A stretch of DNA of 53,522 nt from Bacillota bacterium (GCA_023459275.1 JAEWVC010000058.1:1-53522), one strand, 5' to 3'; positions 15,864-25,093 are shown, counted from the first letter of the stretch. Translations and numbers: made by a program. Notes: a model not told the origin generated them from the letters alone.

Positions 15864-15902
15864 AAGCCGCCCCGGCCAAATGGCCGGGGCGGCTTATTTT
15901 TC
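15864..15902 (+). terminator. Terminator of the HAD phosphatase gene
   Basis: GCCGCCCCGGCC (15866-15877) pairs perfectly with GGCCGGGGCGGC (15882-15893), loop AAAT, tail TTATTTTT. Very strong intrinsic terminator. Confidence 0.92.
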
Positions 15903-15909
15903 CTGCTTG

Positions 15910-16776
15910 TCAGTCTTGGGTCAGGTGTTTTAGGTAGGCATACCCCGCTTCGATGGCGGGAAGGTTCTCCTCCATCCCCTCAAACTCCAGGGAGAGATAC
16001 CCATCATACCCCGCCTTTTTCAGGATGGACACGCATTGCGCCACGGGGACAGCGCCGTGGCCCGCCACGGTGCCCCGAAGGTAATTGCCGCCCCGGGAGC
16101 GAAACCAGCCGCTGCCGGGGTCTGTTTGCGTGCCCGGCTTGATCAGAAAATCCTTGGCGTGGACGTGAAAGGCGTAGGGCGCCGCGATGCCCACCGCATA
16201 CGCGCTGTCCTGGTCCGCGCAGGCAAAGTTGCCCATGTCCACCAGCCAGCCGAAATTGGGATGGTCAACAGCCAGGATCAGCTCCTCCACCCGGCCGGCA
16301 TCCTGCATCAGAAAGCCGTGATTTTCCGTGCAGGTGCGGATGCCCTTTGTGGCGGCATATTCTGTTACTTCCCGGATATACGGCGCCGCGGCACGGATCA
16401 CGTCCCGGTAGCTTCTCAGGCCGCCCGCAAGCCGCCAGGCCACATCGTGGCGCATAAGCCCCGCCCCAAGCCGCTCCGTCATGTCCACGCAGCCTTTCAG
16501 CCGCTCCGCTTCCCTGCGCGGGTCGCCGCCGCTGCCAGAGAGGAAATCCGCCGACACGGTATAGGCGCAGATATCAAGGCCCAAGGAGCGGCAATGCTCC
16601 CGGAGGATATCCGCCAGGGCTTCCGCTGTGGAAGGGCCGCCGTATTTTACCTCCAAAGGCAAAAATTCAATGGCGTCAAAACCCGTCTTTTTCGCATGGC
16701 TGCAGATATCGAAATACGAAGCACCGGTGCTCTCCATCAGCCGCGCGTAGCTGTAGCTGGATACCGCAAGGCGCAT
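15910..16776 (-). CDS. Sugar phosphate isomerase/epimerase-like TIM-barrel protein
   Basis: 288 aa of the xylose-isomerase-like / AP-endonuclease-2 TIM-barrel superfamily. Metal-binding acids are visible on successive strands: AIEFLP, CTENHG, LVDMGN (with preceding His) and LSLEFEG near the end, plus HVHAKDF. Members isomerise or epimerise sugars, or act as lyases on 3-keto-glycosides. The ATG follows GAGGAGGAATTTTT. It is the last gene of a same-strand group (GH38, second TIM barrel, Gfo/Idh), separated from the oxidoreductase by 173 bases containing a repeat. The substrate is unknown. Confidence 0.85.
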   Translation of the reverse strand: MRLAVSSYSYARLMESTGASYFDICSHAKKTGFDAIEFLPLEVKYGGPSTAEALADILREHCRSLGLDICAYTVSADFLSGSGGDPRREAERLKGCVDMTERLGAGLMRHDVAWRLAGGLRSYRDVIRAAAPYIREVTEYAATKGIRTCTENHGFLMQDAGRVEELILAVDHPNFGWLVDMGNFACADQDSAYAVGIAAPYAFHVHAKDFLIKPGTQTDPGSGWFRSRGGNYLRGTVAGHGAVPVAQCVSILKKAGYDGYLSLEFEGMEENLPAIEAGYAYLKHLTQD

Positions 16777-16817
16777 AAAAATTCCTCCTCATATTATTGA
16801 AAAATATTATCTCGTCC

Positions 16818-16925
16818 AAAGCGGCGAGGGATTTTCGATGCAGGACAAGGAGACGGAGCGAGGCAACGCCGCGCTACGCTGAGCGGAAGGCGACACAGTC
16901 CTGCGCGAAAAAAACCGCCGTAACA
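16818..16925. repeat. Decayed intergenic repeat-like element
   Basis: A GC-rich stretch with GCGAGGGATTTTCGATGCAGG, then a series of short inverted pieces (CCTGCATCG/CGATGCAGG-like, CAGGAC/GTCCTG at 16841 and 16898, GCG-rich arms). It has no coding frame and separates two genes of the sugar operon. The bases GCGAGGG are also the last of the window, after a similar palindrome-rich tract. Repeat status is an inference from appearance. Confidence 0.4.
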
Positions 16926-16949
16926 ACGAAATAATGTTTGGAAATAGTA

Positions 16950-18008
16950 TCAAAACACTACTTCGTGCCCCGTGGCCGCGGATTGGTAGATGGCATCCAG
17001 GATCCGCATCAGTGTCACGCCGTCCTCCGCGGGGCTTACGCAGGCCGCGCCGTGGAGGATACAATCAACAAAGTGGGCGATCTCATTTTGAAACAGGCCC
17101 TCAAAATTCAGCGATGTGCGCATGGGCAGCGTGACATCCGCCATATAGCCGTTCATTTCGGTATATATTTCCAGGTCGGGCTCCAGTTTGGCTCCGGCCT
17201 TGGTGCCGAAAAGCTCGATACGGCCCACCGGCTTTGCAATGTTCAGGGAAAAGCTGGCTTCTACCGTAACCACCGCACCGTTATCGTAGCGGATCATGGC
17301 GCTGGCCAGGTCCTCCACATCGCAGACATCGTGGTCTGTCGCGCCCGCGGACCGGTAACCCGGATCGCTTTTCACATTTCTGCGGTCAAACAGCTTCTGA
17401 AAGGTGGCGCCATACACGGAAACAGGCTTGGGATTGCCCATCAGGTACCGGGTCAGGTCGATAACATGCACGCCGAGGTCGATAAGCGGGCCGCCGCCGG
17501 AGCGGGCTTTTTCGCCGAACCAGCCGCCGGGGTTGCCTTTGCGGCGAAGGTAGGTAGCCTTCGCGTAATAGATGTCACCAAAGGCCCCTTGTCCGATGAA
17601 ATCCTTCAAAATGGCGCAGTCGTTGCCAAAGCGCCTAACGAAACCGATCATCAGCAGCTTGCCGCTTTCCTTCGCGGCGTCCGCCATGGCCTGGGCATCC
17701 ACGGCATTTAAAGCCATGGGTTTTTCGCACAGCACATGCTTGCCGGCCTTGAGCGCCGCGATGGCCAGGGGTGCGTGGGCGGCGTTCCAGGCGCAGACGC
17801 TGACGGCGTCAAGCTCCGAAAGCCGCAGCATTTCGGATGCGTCGGTATACAGCCGCTCAACGCCGTACTCCGCGCCCCGCTTTTGAACAAGCGCCGCGTC
17901 CAGGTCACAAAGCGCGTACAGCGTAACCTCGGGATGGTTTTTATAGGCGTCAAGATGCTCCTTGGAAATGGAACCTGTACCGATCACGCCCACCTTCAGC
18001 TTTTCCAT
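16950..18008 (-). CDS. Gfo/Idh/MocA family NAD(P)-dependent oxidoreductase
   Basis: 352 aa. The N-terminal Rossmann domain has VGVIGTGSISKEH for NAD(P); CEKPMALN carries the catalytic Lys of the family. DLGVHVIDLTRYLMG is the usual C-terminal-domain helix with the substrate His/Asp. The family oxidises or reduces sugar hydroxyls, often at C3 of glucosides or in inositol and sugar-acid pathways. AAAGGAG precedes the ATG. It is 12 bases from the TIM-barrel gene upstream, in one operon with it and the mannosidase. Substrate unknown. Confidence 0.93.
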   Translation of the reverse strand: MEKLKVGVIGTGSISKEHLDAYKNHPEVTLYALCDLDAALVQKRGAEYGVERLYTDASEMLRLSELDAVSVCAWNAAHAPLAIAALKAGKHVLCEKPMALNAVDAQAMADAAKESGKLLMIGFVRRFGNDCAILKDFIGQGAFGDIYYAKATYLRRKGNPGGWFGEKARSGGGPLIDLGVHVIDLTRYLMGNPKPVSVYGATFQKLFDRRNVKSDPGYRSAGATDHDVCDVEDLASAMIRYDNGAVVTVEASFSLNIAKPVGRIELFGTKAGAKLEPDLEIYTEMNGYMADVTLPMRTSLNFEGLFQNEIAHFVDCILHGAACVSPAEDGVTLMRILDAIYQSAATGHEVVF

Positions 18009-18020
18009 AGACCTTCTCCT

Positions 18021-18863
18021 TTACGCCATGAAGTTTTCCAGGTATTTTACAGCCATCGCGATATCTCCGTAAGGGTCTTCCCCCACCTCTCGCTCAATGG
18101 TTAAAAAACCCCGGTAGCCCACTTCCCACAAAGCATGCAGCCAGCCCGGGAAATCCACGCTTCCCTTCCCCAGGGGCACCTCCTCAAAGGAGGGGGATAC
18201 GACGATGGGCGAATCCACAATGCCGTACACTTCCTCTGGGTCCCTGAAATACAGCCGTACGCCGTCCTTAGCATGGGTGTGGACGATGTAGTCCTTCAGG
18301 GTGTGCACGGCCCTTACGGGGTCATCCCCCGTAACCATCACAAGGTTGGCAGGGTCGAAGTTCACCGCCACGCCCTTTGAGTGGAGCCCGTCCAGGAAGC
18401 CCTTCAGCGTGGCTGCTTCCTCCGGCCCCGTCTCCACGGCGAAATGGGCCTTCACGCTATCGGCATACCGGCTCAATTCCCCGCAGGCATCCTGCATAAT
18501 CTGGTAGCGGGGATGATCTTTGTCCTTGGGGACCACGCCGATATGGGTGGTGACGATATCCGTTTGCAGGTCCTTGGCCAGGTCCAGGATACGCTTCGAG
18601 CTTTCCACAAGCCGCGGGTTTTCCGCCTTTCGGTGGAAGCCCATGCCCAAGTCCCCGCACAGCGCGCTGATTGTAAGCCCGCTGTCCGCGACGCGGCTCA
18701 AAAACTCCCGGCGCTTTGACGGGGTCATGGCCTCCGGCGACATCTCGCCCCGGGTGGCGTATACCTGTATGCCCTGGGCCCCGGCCTTCACCGCACACTG
18801 CAATGCCTCCGGGACAGGCTTTTGAAACGAATCCAGCATGACACCGATGGGAAAGTGCGCCAT
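18021..18863 (-). CDS. Sugar phosphate isomerase/epimerase-like TIM-barrel protein (second copy)
   Basis: 280 aa, same superfamily as the protein at 15910 but clearly divergent from it. Visible motifs: IQVYATRGE, a HIGVVP strand, AVETGPE, NFDPANLVM, YIVHTHAKDG and FLTIERE, giving the metal-site Glu/Asp/His/Glu set. It would isomerise, epimerise or cleave a sugar or keto-sugar. AAGGAGG precedes the ATG. It is flanked at 12-base spacings by the mannosidase upstream and the oxidoreductase downstream. Confidence 0.88.
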   Translation of the reverse strand: MAHFPIGVMLDSFQKPVPEALQCAVKAGAQGIQVYATRGEMSPEAMTPSKRREFLSRVADSGLTISALCGDLGMGFHRKAENPRLVESSKRILDLAKDLQTDIVTTHIGVVPKDKDHPRYQIMQDACGELSRYADSVKAHFAVETGPEEAATLKGFLDGLHSKGVAVNFDPANLVMVTGDDPVRAVHTLKDYIVHTHAKDGVRLYFRDPEEVYGIVDSPIVVSPSFEEVPLGKGSVDFPGWLHALWEVGYRGFLTIEREVGEDPYGDIAMAVKYLENFMA

Positions 18864-18875
18864 AAAGATGCCTCC

Positions 18876-21800
18876 TTATTCCGTTTGCGTAAAGGACAGC
18901 TTGAACGCCTTGATTTCAAAGGGCTTCCAGGTAATAACCGCCCCCGGGGGGAGAAGAGTGCCCTCGTCCTCCTCCAGAAGGCTGCAGGGGGTAAGGCACA
19001 GCGGCCCGTATTCCGAGGTAATGGCCGCGCGGACGGTGGTACCCCGGCATTCGTGGGTATGCACCACCATTTGGCCCCCCTCCTCAGCCTGCTTCACCGC
19101 ATCAATGATTATGGAATCGCTGCCGGTCATAAGCAGAATGCGCGTATCCAAAGCACGGCCCGGAATCACCCTCAAGGGCAGGTTCAGGGAAACAGCTTCC
19201 TGGATGGTATCTCCCGCGATCACTGTGCCGGGATGGGGCAGCAAGGAATAGGTAAAGGTATGGGCGCCCATGTCGGCCCGGGTATCCGGGCTCTTGCTGC
19301 TTTTGAGCAGGGACAGGCGGATCGTGCGGTCGTGGATGGCATAGCCGTACTTGCAGTCGTTAAGCAGGCTGACGCCGTAGCCGCCCTCCGAAAGGTCCGC
19401 CCATTTGTGGCCCGCCACCTCAAACCGGGCGTAATCCCAGCTTGTGTTGTAGTGCGTGGGGCGCTCCACATGGCCGAACTGGATGTCATAGGTGGCTTTG
19501 GTGGCCCGGATATCCACCTCAAAGGAGGTTTTCAGCAGCCGGTGCTCCTCCTGCCAGTCCACGTACGTTTCAAAGTCAATGCGGCGGCTGTCTGCGTACA
19601 CGATCATGTCCTGCCGGACCAGGGAGCGGTTGTAGGCAAAGGTAAAGCGCAATGTGGCCCGCAGGGGGCCAAAGTCCGCTGCCTCCACCGGCGCGCAAAG
19701 CTGCGCGTATTCCCGCTTTTTCGTATGGAAAAGGTCGATATCCCAGGCGTCGTAATTTAGAGGCTTGTCCTCGTAAATCTCCAGGGCGTTGCCTAAGCCT
19801 GCAAGCACCTGCCTTGCTTGTTCCCTGTCGTACAAAGATGTCAAAAAACCGTTCTCGTCCCAGGCGATGTCATAATAAGGCGTTTGAAGGGTACGGCTGT
19901 CAAGATTGGCCGCGAAGGGACATACCGCCTTGGCTGCCCGCCGCTTTTCAAACCGGACGGTCTGCATGGACAGGGCCGGTGAGGAAGCCAGCACGTAATA
20001 CCCCCCCTTCACACGCTGAGCGGGAAGGAGTTTCCCCTCCGCCGTATAGAACGCGCCGCCGGCCTTTTCGGGCAGGAACACGCAATCCGTGCGCGCAAAG
20101 CTGCCCGAATGGTAGAGGGTGTACGCGCCCTCCTCCGGCCGGACAAGGGTGCCTAGCGCCCCGGATTGGGCATTGGCCAGCAGGCCGTAGGCCTTCCGGT
20201 ATTCCAGGGCGCTGTCCTCATACACCTCCCTGATGGAGGAGCCGGGGATGATGTCGTGGAACTGGTTGCGCAAAAGCGTTTCCCAGGCTTCGTGCAGGGA
20301 GCCGCTATCGTACGGAGCGCCCTTGAGCCAAGCGAGGCCGGACAGCCATTCCGTTTCCGTTAAAAGAAATTCCAGCTTGCGGTTCATCCGCTTGTTGTTG
20401 GCCTGGGTGGTATAGGTGCCCCGGTGGTATTCCAGGTACAGTTCCCCATCCCAGACGTGCATCTCTTCCCTGTGCGCCTCCGCGCTCTCTTCCATCCTTT
20501 TCAGGAAATCCCCGGCCCTGGAAGGCTTCACGTGGGGCAGGCCCGGGAGTTCCTCCATGGCCCGGCGCATTTTCAGCATGTTGCGGTTCACGCCGCCGCC
20601 GCCGTCCCCGAAGCCGTAGGAAATAAGCGTCTCCCGGGAAATATCCTTGTTGCGGAATTTTTTCCAGCTTCCCAGCACGCTGCGGGGGCTTATCATGCCG
20701 TTATAGGTGCTGAACCGGCTGTCAAGGGCATGTCCCATCTCCGGCGTGGTGATGAAGTAGGTGGTCACCTCGCTGCCGTCCATCCCCCGCCAAGTAAACA
20801 GGTCATCGGGCATGGTGTTGTACTGGTTCCAGCTGATCTTCGTGGTCACAAAAAAGCGAAGGCCGAACTTGCGCATGATCTGCGGCAGCGCCCAGCTATA
20901 GCCGAACACGTCCGGCAGCCACAGGTATTCGCAGCGGCGGCCGAACTCCTTTTCCATAAACCGGATGCCGTGCAGGAACTGGCGCACCAGCGACTCCCCG
21001 GAGGTCACGTTGCAGTCGGCCTCCAGCCACATGCCGCCCTCCGCCTCCCAGCGGCCCTCCGCCACCCGGCGCTTGATTTTTTCAAAAAGTGCCGGCGCGT
21101 CCTGCTTGACGTACTTGTACAGCTGGGGCTGGGATTGGAGGAAGACGAACTCGTCAAACTCGTCCATCAGGCGCAGCGCGGTAGAAAAGGAGCGGATGGC
21201 CTTTTCCCTTGTGTGCTTCAGCCGCCAGAGCCAGGCCACGTCGATATGCGTATGGCCTACGCAGCTCACCGTGATATCACTGGCCTTGGGGATTGCCCGC
21301 AGGCTTTCCTTCAAAGAGGCGTAAGCCTCCCCTACCGTATGGTAAAAACGGTCTTTTTCCCAGTGAAGCCTGTTCATGGCGCCTTCCAGCGCGCGCATCA
21401 GCGCGGGGCGGACCGGGTCCTCCTCCTTAAGGTGCGCCAGCGTCTTGACGATGGCCTTGGCCGCATAATAGAAATCGTCCGTCTCCTGGTGCAGATACCC
21501 GATCTGCGCGCAGCGCACCCGGTGCTCCTGCACCCGGTGCTCGCCCCCTCCCTCCAGTCCGGTCCACAGAAGGAAGGTGAACTCCGCGCACTTTCCGGCG
21601 AAAGGTGTAAGCATTACCTCGGCGTGGTTGGTATCCACGCCTTGATAGGGTTCCCTGTCGATATACAAAAGCGATTCGAATCCGCTGTTGTGCCCGCCGC
21701 CCGTTTTGCCGAAATCAAACCGCCCCATGGGCATAAGGCCGGGTTTTACAGGCGGTACATCTGCCTGCGCCCGCGCCCAGAGATAGGTATCACGGCCCTT

Positions 21801-21986
21801 GAAATCGTCCCCTACCCGCAATGCCTTCCCCGAAACAGCTTCAGGCGGCCCGCTGTGCACCGCATCGGGGCCCAAGGTATCCTCCATGGCATCAAAGGAA
21901 AGCTCCACGGATTCCACCATGCGGAAGTTCTCCAGCTCCCGCATCCGGCGCTCAAGCATTTGCAGGGTAAAAAATCTGTCTTCCAC
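18876..21986 (-). CDS. GH38 alpha-mannosidase
   Basis: 1036 aa glycoside hydrolase of family 38, a retaining alpha-mannosidase acting on mannosides such as N-glycan fragments. The zinc site is visible in GHTHIDVAWLW (His245, His247, Asp249) and the nucleophile is Asp359 in LWLPDVFGYSWALPQ. FHDIIPGSSI later supplies another metal ligand region; the C-terminal beta domains follow. No signal peptide, so it is cytoplasmic. The start is a GTG: GGGAGG lies eight bases before it, while the upstream ATG at 22007 contains that site within its own coding sequence. It leads the operon with the TIM-barrel and oxidoreductase genes and has a good promoter at 22074-22102. It needs imported substrate, so the transporter at 23-27 kb is a natural partner. 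Confidence 0.95.
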   Translation of the reverse strand: MEDRFFTLQMLERRMRELENFRMVESVELSFDAMEDTLGPDAVHSGPPEAVSGKALRVGDDFKGRDTYLWARAQADVPPVKPGLMPMGRFDFGKTGGGHNSGFESLLYIDREPYQGVDTNHAEVMLTPFAGKCAEFTFLLWTGLEGGGEHRVQEHRVRCAQIGYLHQETDDFYYAAKAIVKTLAHLKEEDPVRPALMRALEGAMNRLHWEKDRFYHTVGEAYASLKESLRAIPKASDITVSCVGHTHIDVAWLWRLKHTREKAIRSFSTALRLMDEFDEFVFLQSQPQLYKYVKQDAPALFEKIKRRVAEGRWEAEGGMWLEADCNVTSGESLVRQFLHGIRFMEKEFGRRCEYLWLPDVFGYSWALPQIMRKFGLRFFVTTKISWNQYNTMPDDLFTWRGMDGSEVTTYFITTPEMGHALDSRFSTYNGMISPRSVLGSWKKFRNKDISRETLISYGFGDGGGGVNRNMLKMRRAMEELPGLPHVKPSRAGDFLKRMEESAEAHREEMHVWDGELYLEYHRGTYTTQANNKRMNRKLEFLLTETEWLSGLAWLKGAPYDSGSLHEAWETLLRNQFHDIIPGSSIREVYEDSALEYRKAYGLLANAQSGALGTLVRPEEGAYTLYHSGSFARTDCVFLPEKAGGAFYTAEGKLLPAQRVKGGYYVLASSPALSMQTVRFEKRRAAKAVCPFAANLDSRTLQTPYYDIAWDENGFLTSLYDREQARQVLAGLGNALEIYEDKPLNYDAWDIDLFHTKKREYAQLCAPVEAADFGPLRATLRFTFAYNRSLVRQDMIVYADSRRIDFETYVDWQEEHRLLKTSFEVDIRATKATYDIQFGHVERPTHYNTSWDYARFEVAGHKWADLSEGGYGVSLLNDCKYGYAIHDRTIRLSLLKSSKSPDTRADMGAHTFTYSLLPHPGTVIAGDTIQEAVSLNLPLRVIPGRALDTRILLMTGSDSIIIDAVKQAEEGGQMVVHTHECRGTTVRAAITSEYGPLCLTPCSLLEEDEGTLLPPGAVITWKPFEIKAFKLSFTQTE

Positions 21987-22073
21987 CGTTTGAACCTCCC
22001 GGCACATGTATCAGAAAACGCACCGCATTTTTGTTGGCCGGCCGCATGTGTCAGCCGGCTTGTATCCTTCCAT

Positions 22074-22102
22074 ACAATAGCAGTGGAGCCCCGGCCTGTC
22101 AA
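22074..22102 (-). promoter_or_regulatory. Promoter of the alpha-mannosidase operon
   Basis: On the minus strand TTGACA (22102-22097), 17-base spacer, TATTGT (22079-22074). Confidence 0.7.
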
Positions 22103-22139
22103 GCGGAAGACAGCCCGTATCTGCCAAAATTTCAGCGCA

Positions 22140-22168
22140 TTGTGGGCGGCACGGCACTGTGATATAAT
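22140..22168 (+). promoter_or_regulatory. Promoter of the HAD gene at 22240
   Basis: TTGTGG (22140-22145), 17-base spacer, TATAAT (22163-22168). It is divergent from the mannosidase promoter, with about 40 bases between the two. Confidence 0.65.
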
Positions 22169-22239
22169 CAATATTGGAAAAGTATAGAAATCGTACTTTG
22201 GCGGCATATAACGGAATACCGCGGATACAAGGAGGAACT

Positions 22240-23082
22240 ATGGCAAGCAGCCGGCCCGTGATCGCGCTGATGTATGACTTTGATAATACGCTTTGCACCA
22301 AGGATATGCAGGATTACTCCTTCATCCCCGGGCTGGGCATGGCCCCGGAGGACTTTTGGCAAATGTCCCGGCGCCTGGCGGAGGAGGCGGGGATGGACAG
22401 GATCCTGGCCTACATGTACCTGATGGTGAAAAAGGCCAGGGGGAAGGGAAATCCCATCCGCAGGGGGGATCTTAACGCCTTGGGACGGGATATCGAGCTG
22501 TACCCCGGCGTGGAGGAATGGTTTTCAAGGATCAACGAATATGGCGCTGCACGGGGGATGGAAATACAGCACTTCATCATCTCCTCAGGGCTGAAGGAGA
22601 TCATTGAGGGCAGCGTCATCGCGCGCCATTTTCAGGAGATATACGCCTGCGACTTCCACTATGACGAAAACGGCGAGGCCGACTGGCCCGCCCTGGAGGT
22701 CAATTATACCACCAAGACGCAGTTCCTGTTCCGCATCAACAAGGGCGTGCGCTCCGTGTCCGAGGATGGGGAGCTGAACAGGTACGTTCCGGAGGAGGAC
22801 CGGCCCGTACCCTTCAGGAACATGATTTACTTCGGCGACGGGCTGACGGATGTGCCCTGCATGAAGCTTGTAAAGGTGAACGGCGGGAAATCCGTCGCTG
22901 TGTATACGGACAGGGCGCATGTGCAAAGCCTGCTTACGGATCAGCGCGTGGATTTCATCGCCAGGGCCGATTACCGGGAGGGCGGGGAGCTGGACTGCCT
23001 GGTAAAGGCAGTCATCGCCCATATGGCCTGCGCGGACAAACTGGCCGGGCTCAGCCGGAGGCAGGCAAAACACATGGAATGA
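22240..23082 (+). CDS. HAD superfamily phosphatase-like protein
   Basis: 280 aa. Motif I is YDFDNTLCTKD (nucleophile and acid Asp), motif II IISSGLKEII, and motif III/IV IYFGDGLTDVPC. This is a haloacid-dehalogenase-type phosphohydrolase with an alpha-helical cap, resembling the phosphoserine-phosphatase-like branch. The substrate is unknown. The ATG at 22240 has AAGGAGG six bases upstream; an earlier ATG at 22174 overlaps the promoter region. The gene stands alone between the mannosidase operon and the convergent ABC transporter genes. Confidence 0.85.
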   Translation: MASSRPVIALMYDFDNTLCTKDMQDYSFIPGLGMAPEDFWQMSRRLAEEAGMDRILAYMYLMVKKARGKGNPIRRGDLNALGRDIELYPGVEEWFSRINEYGAARGMEIQHFIISSGLKEIIEGSVIARHFQEIYACDFHYDENGEADWPALEVNYTTKTQFLFRINKGVRSVSEDGELNRYVPEEDRPVPFRNMIYFGDGLTDVPCMKLVKVNGGKSVAVYTDRAHVQSLLTDQRVDFIARADYREGGELDCLVKAVIAHMACADKLAGLSRRQAKHME

Positions 23083-23100
23083 CCGGACGTGCAACACGAA

Positions 23101-23140
23101 GCAGCCATCCAGCCGAAAAACCGGCGGATGGCTGTTTGCC
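23101..23140. terminator. Hairpin between convergent genes, possible bidirectional terminator
   Basis: CAGCCATCCAGCCG (23101-23114) pairs with CCGGCGGATGGCTG (23119-23133 region) across an A5 loop, followed by TTTGCC. The loop reads TTTTT on the minus strand. It sits between the HAD stop and the stop of the convergent permease gene. The T tail is weak in both directions. Confidence 0.5.
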
Positions 23141-23155
23141 TATCCGGAAATCCTT

Positions 23156-24064
23156 TCAGCCTTTGACGCTGCCGATGCTCAGGCCGACCACAAAGTATTT
23201 TTGCAGGAAGGGATAAATGATCAGGATGGGCGCTGCGGTAATGACAGTGATGGCGGCGCGGATGGTGATGGGCGTGGTAAGGTTTTTATTGCTTAAGGAT
23301 TCCGCCGTGGCCGCGGCTGCGTTGGCGCTGGCCTGGGTAGTGGCCAGCTTCATTTTCAGCAGATACTGCAGCGTGTGCAGCTTGGGTTTTCCCGCGTTGT
23401 ACAGGTGGGTGTCAAACCAGCTGTTCCACGCGCCCACCGCCACGAACAACGCCACAGTGGCCAACACCGGCATGCACAGCGGGAAGATGATCCGCCAGAA
23501 AAGGTAGAAATCCCCTGCGCCGTCGATCCTTGCCGACTCCACCAGGGCCTCCGGCAGGCCCAGAATGTAGGTACGGATCACGATCATATTGAAGCAGCTG
23601 AACATGGTGGGAACGATGTATACCCAGAAGGATTTGCTGAGGTTCAGCGTCCGCTGAATGAGCAGGTAGTTGGGAATGAGGCCTGCATTGATGTACATGG
23701 TGAATATGAAAACGGGCATGATGAACTTACGCAGCACGTATTCCTTTCTGGACATGGCGTAGGCCAGCATGGACATGAGCACCACATTGAGCACCGTCTG
23801 GATCACCGTGCGCGCCACCGTAACAAAAAAGGCGTTGAACACCGATTCGTCGGCCAGCACGCCGGCGTAACTTTTTATGGAAAAGACCCTGGGCCACAGG
23901 TAGATCCCGCCCCTCAACGCGTCCATCCCATCGTTGAAGGAGAGAGCGACGGTGTTAAGCATGGGGTACAGCGTGGCAATCATCAGCAGGCACAGGCCGA
24001 GGGTGTTGAAGGTGTGAAAGGCCAGGTCCCCGGGGGATTTTACAAACCGCCGCTTCGCTTTCAT
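23156..24064 (-). CDS. Carbohydrate ABC transporter permease (CUT1, LplC/MalG type)
   Basis: 302 aa with about six membrane spans. ESARIDGAGDFYLFWRIIFPLCMPVLAT is the EAA loop that docks the ATPase, here in the EAA-GAxxxxxFxxIxxP form. It pairs with the permease upstream to form the channel for an oligosaccharide importer. The ATG at 24064 has AAGGAGG upstream; the longer frame adds about 47 residues of low quality. Last gene of the solute-binding protein-permease-permease operon. No ATPase gene is nearby, so a shared MsmX-type ATPase is expected. Confidence 0.93.
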   Translation of the reverse strand: MKAKRRFVKSPGDLAFHTFNTLGLCLLMIATLYPMLNTVALSFNDGMDALRGGIYLWPRVFSIKSYAGVLADESVFNAFFVTVARTVIQTVLNVVLMSMLAYAMSRKEYVLRKFIMPVFIFTMYINAGLIPNYLLIQRTLNLSKSFWVYIVPTMFSCFNMIVIRTYILGLPEALVESARIDGAGDFYLFWRIIFPLCMPVLATVALFVAVGAWNSWFDTHLYNAGKPKLHTLQYLLKMKLATTQASANAAAATAESLSNKNLTTPITIRAAITVITAAPILIIYPFLQKYFVVGLSIGSVKG

Positions 24065-24077
24065 TCCGCTCGCCTCC

Positions 24078-25022
24078 TTACAGCAGGGAATCGTCGCTGA
24101 TCTTGCGGGATATGAAGTTGGCGGAAAGAACGAGGACGATGGAAACAACGCTCTTGAACATGCCCGCCGCCGTGGCCCTGGCGTACTGCCCCTTGGTGAT
24201 GCCATACTTCAGCGCAAATATGTCAATGGTCTGGGACCAGTCGATGACAAGATTTTGCCCCATCAGGTACTGGATCTCGAACCCGGCCTCCAGCAGATGG
24301 CCGATGTTCATAATCAGCAGGATGATGATGGTGGACCGGATGCCGGGAAGGGTAATGCTTTTCATCTTGCGGAAGCGCCCCGCGCCATCGATCTCCGCCG
24401 CCTCATACAGCGTGGGATCGATGGCCGTCATGGCCGAAAGATAGAGGATGGTGTTCCAGCCAACCTCCTTCCATACGTTGATGATGCCTACCAGCCACCA
24501 AAAGTACCGGCCGTCCCCCAGCCAGAACACCGGCGTTTTGACGATGCCCAGCGTAAGAAGCACCTGGTTGAAAATACCGTCGGTGGCAAAAATGTTCTGT
24601 GCCAGCCCCACCACGATAACCCAGGAAAGAAAATGGGGCAGGTAGGTCACCGTCTGTACGGTGCGCTTGAAGCGCAGGCGGGTGACTTCATTCAAAAAAA
24701 GAGCCAGCAGGATGGAGCTTACAAAGCCGAACACCAGGTTGATGGTGCTCATGGCTACGGTGTTGCGGATGCTTTGCAGGAACTCCGCGCGGCCAAACAG
24801 CCACTCGAAATGCTTGAAGCCAACCCAGGGATTTTCAAGCAGGGGAACGTTGGGCTTATAGTCCATGAACGCGGTGATCCATCCCCAGATGGGCCCATAA
24901 TTGAAGAGAAGAACATAAAAAAGGACGGGAAGCGACATGTACACAAGCTGCCGCTGCCGCCAAAGCGTTTGAAAAAAGGCACCCTTCCTTCTTGGCATGG
25001 GATTGAGCTTCACCTGATACAT
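24078..25022 (-). CDS. Carbohydrate ABC transporter permease (CUT1, LplB type)
   Basis: 314 aa with about six spans. The N-terminus is a short cytoplasmic tail, then LVYMSLPVLFYVLLFNYGPIWG. The EAA loop is YEAAEIDGAGRFRKMKSITLPGI. The LplB/YtfT-like subgroup imports oligo- or polysaccharide fragments. GGGAGGG precedes the ATG. It lies 13 bases upstream of the second permease and 71 bases after the binding protein gene. Confidence 0.94.
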   Translation of the reverse strand: MYQVKLNPMPRRKGAFFQTLWRQRQLVYMSLPVLFYVLLFNYGPIWGWITAFMDYKPNVPLLENPWVGFKHFEWLFGRAEFLQSIRNTVAMSTINLVFGFVSSILLALFLNEVTRLRFKRTVQTVTYLPHFLSWVIVVGLAQNIFATDGIFNQVLLTLGIVKTPVFWLGDGRYFWWLVGIINVWKEVGWNTILYLSAMTAIDPTLYEAAEIDGAGRFRKMKSITLPGIRSTIIILLIMNIGHLLEAGFEIQYLMGQNLVIDWSQTIDIFALKYGITKGQYARATAAGMFKSVVSIVLVLSANFISRKISDDSLL

Positions 25023-25093
25023 GCCGTTCCCTCCCTTCTGAAAGGATAGGAGCCGGCCGCGGTTTTTGCCGCGGCCGGCATTGGGCGGTGCGA

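Noticed and set aside
23101..23140. Attachment site or tRNA-like structure
   Set aside because: A simple hairpin between convergent genes with no integrase nearby and no tRNA arms.
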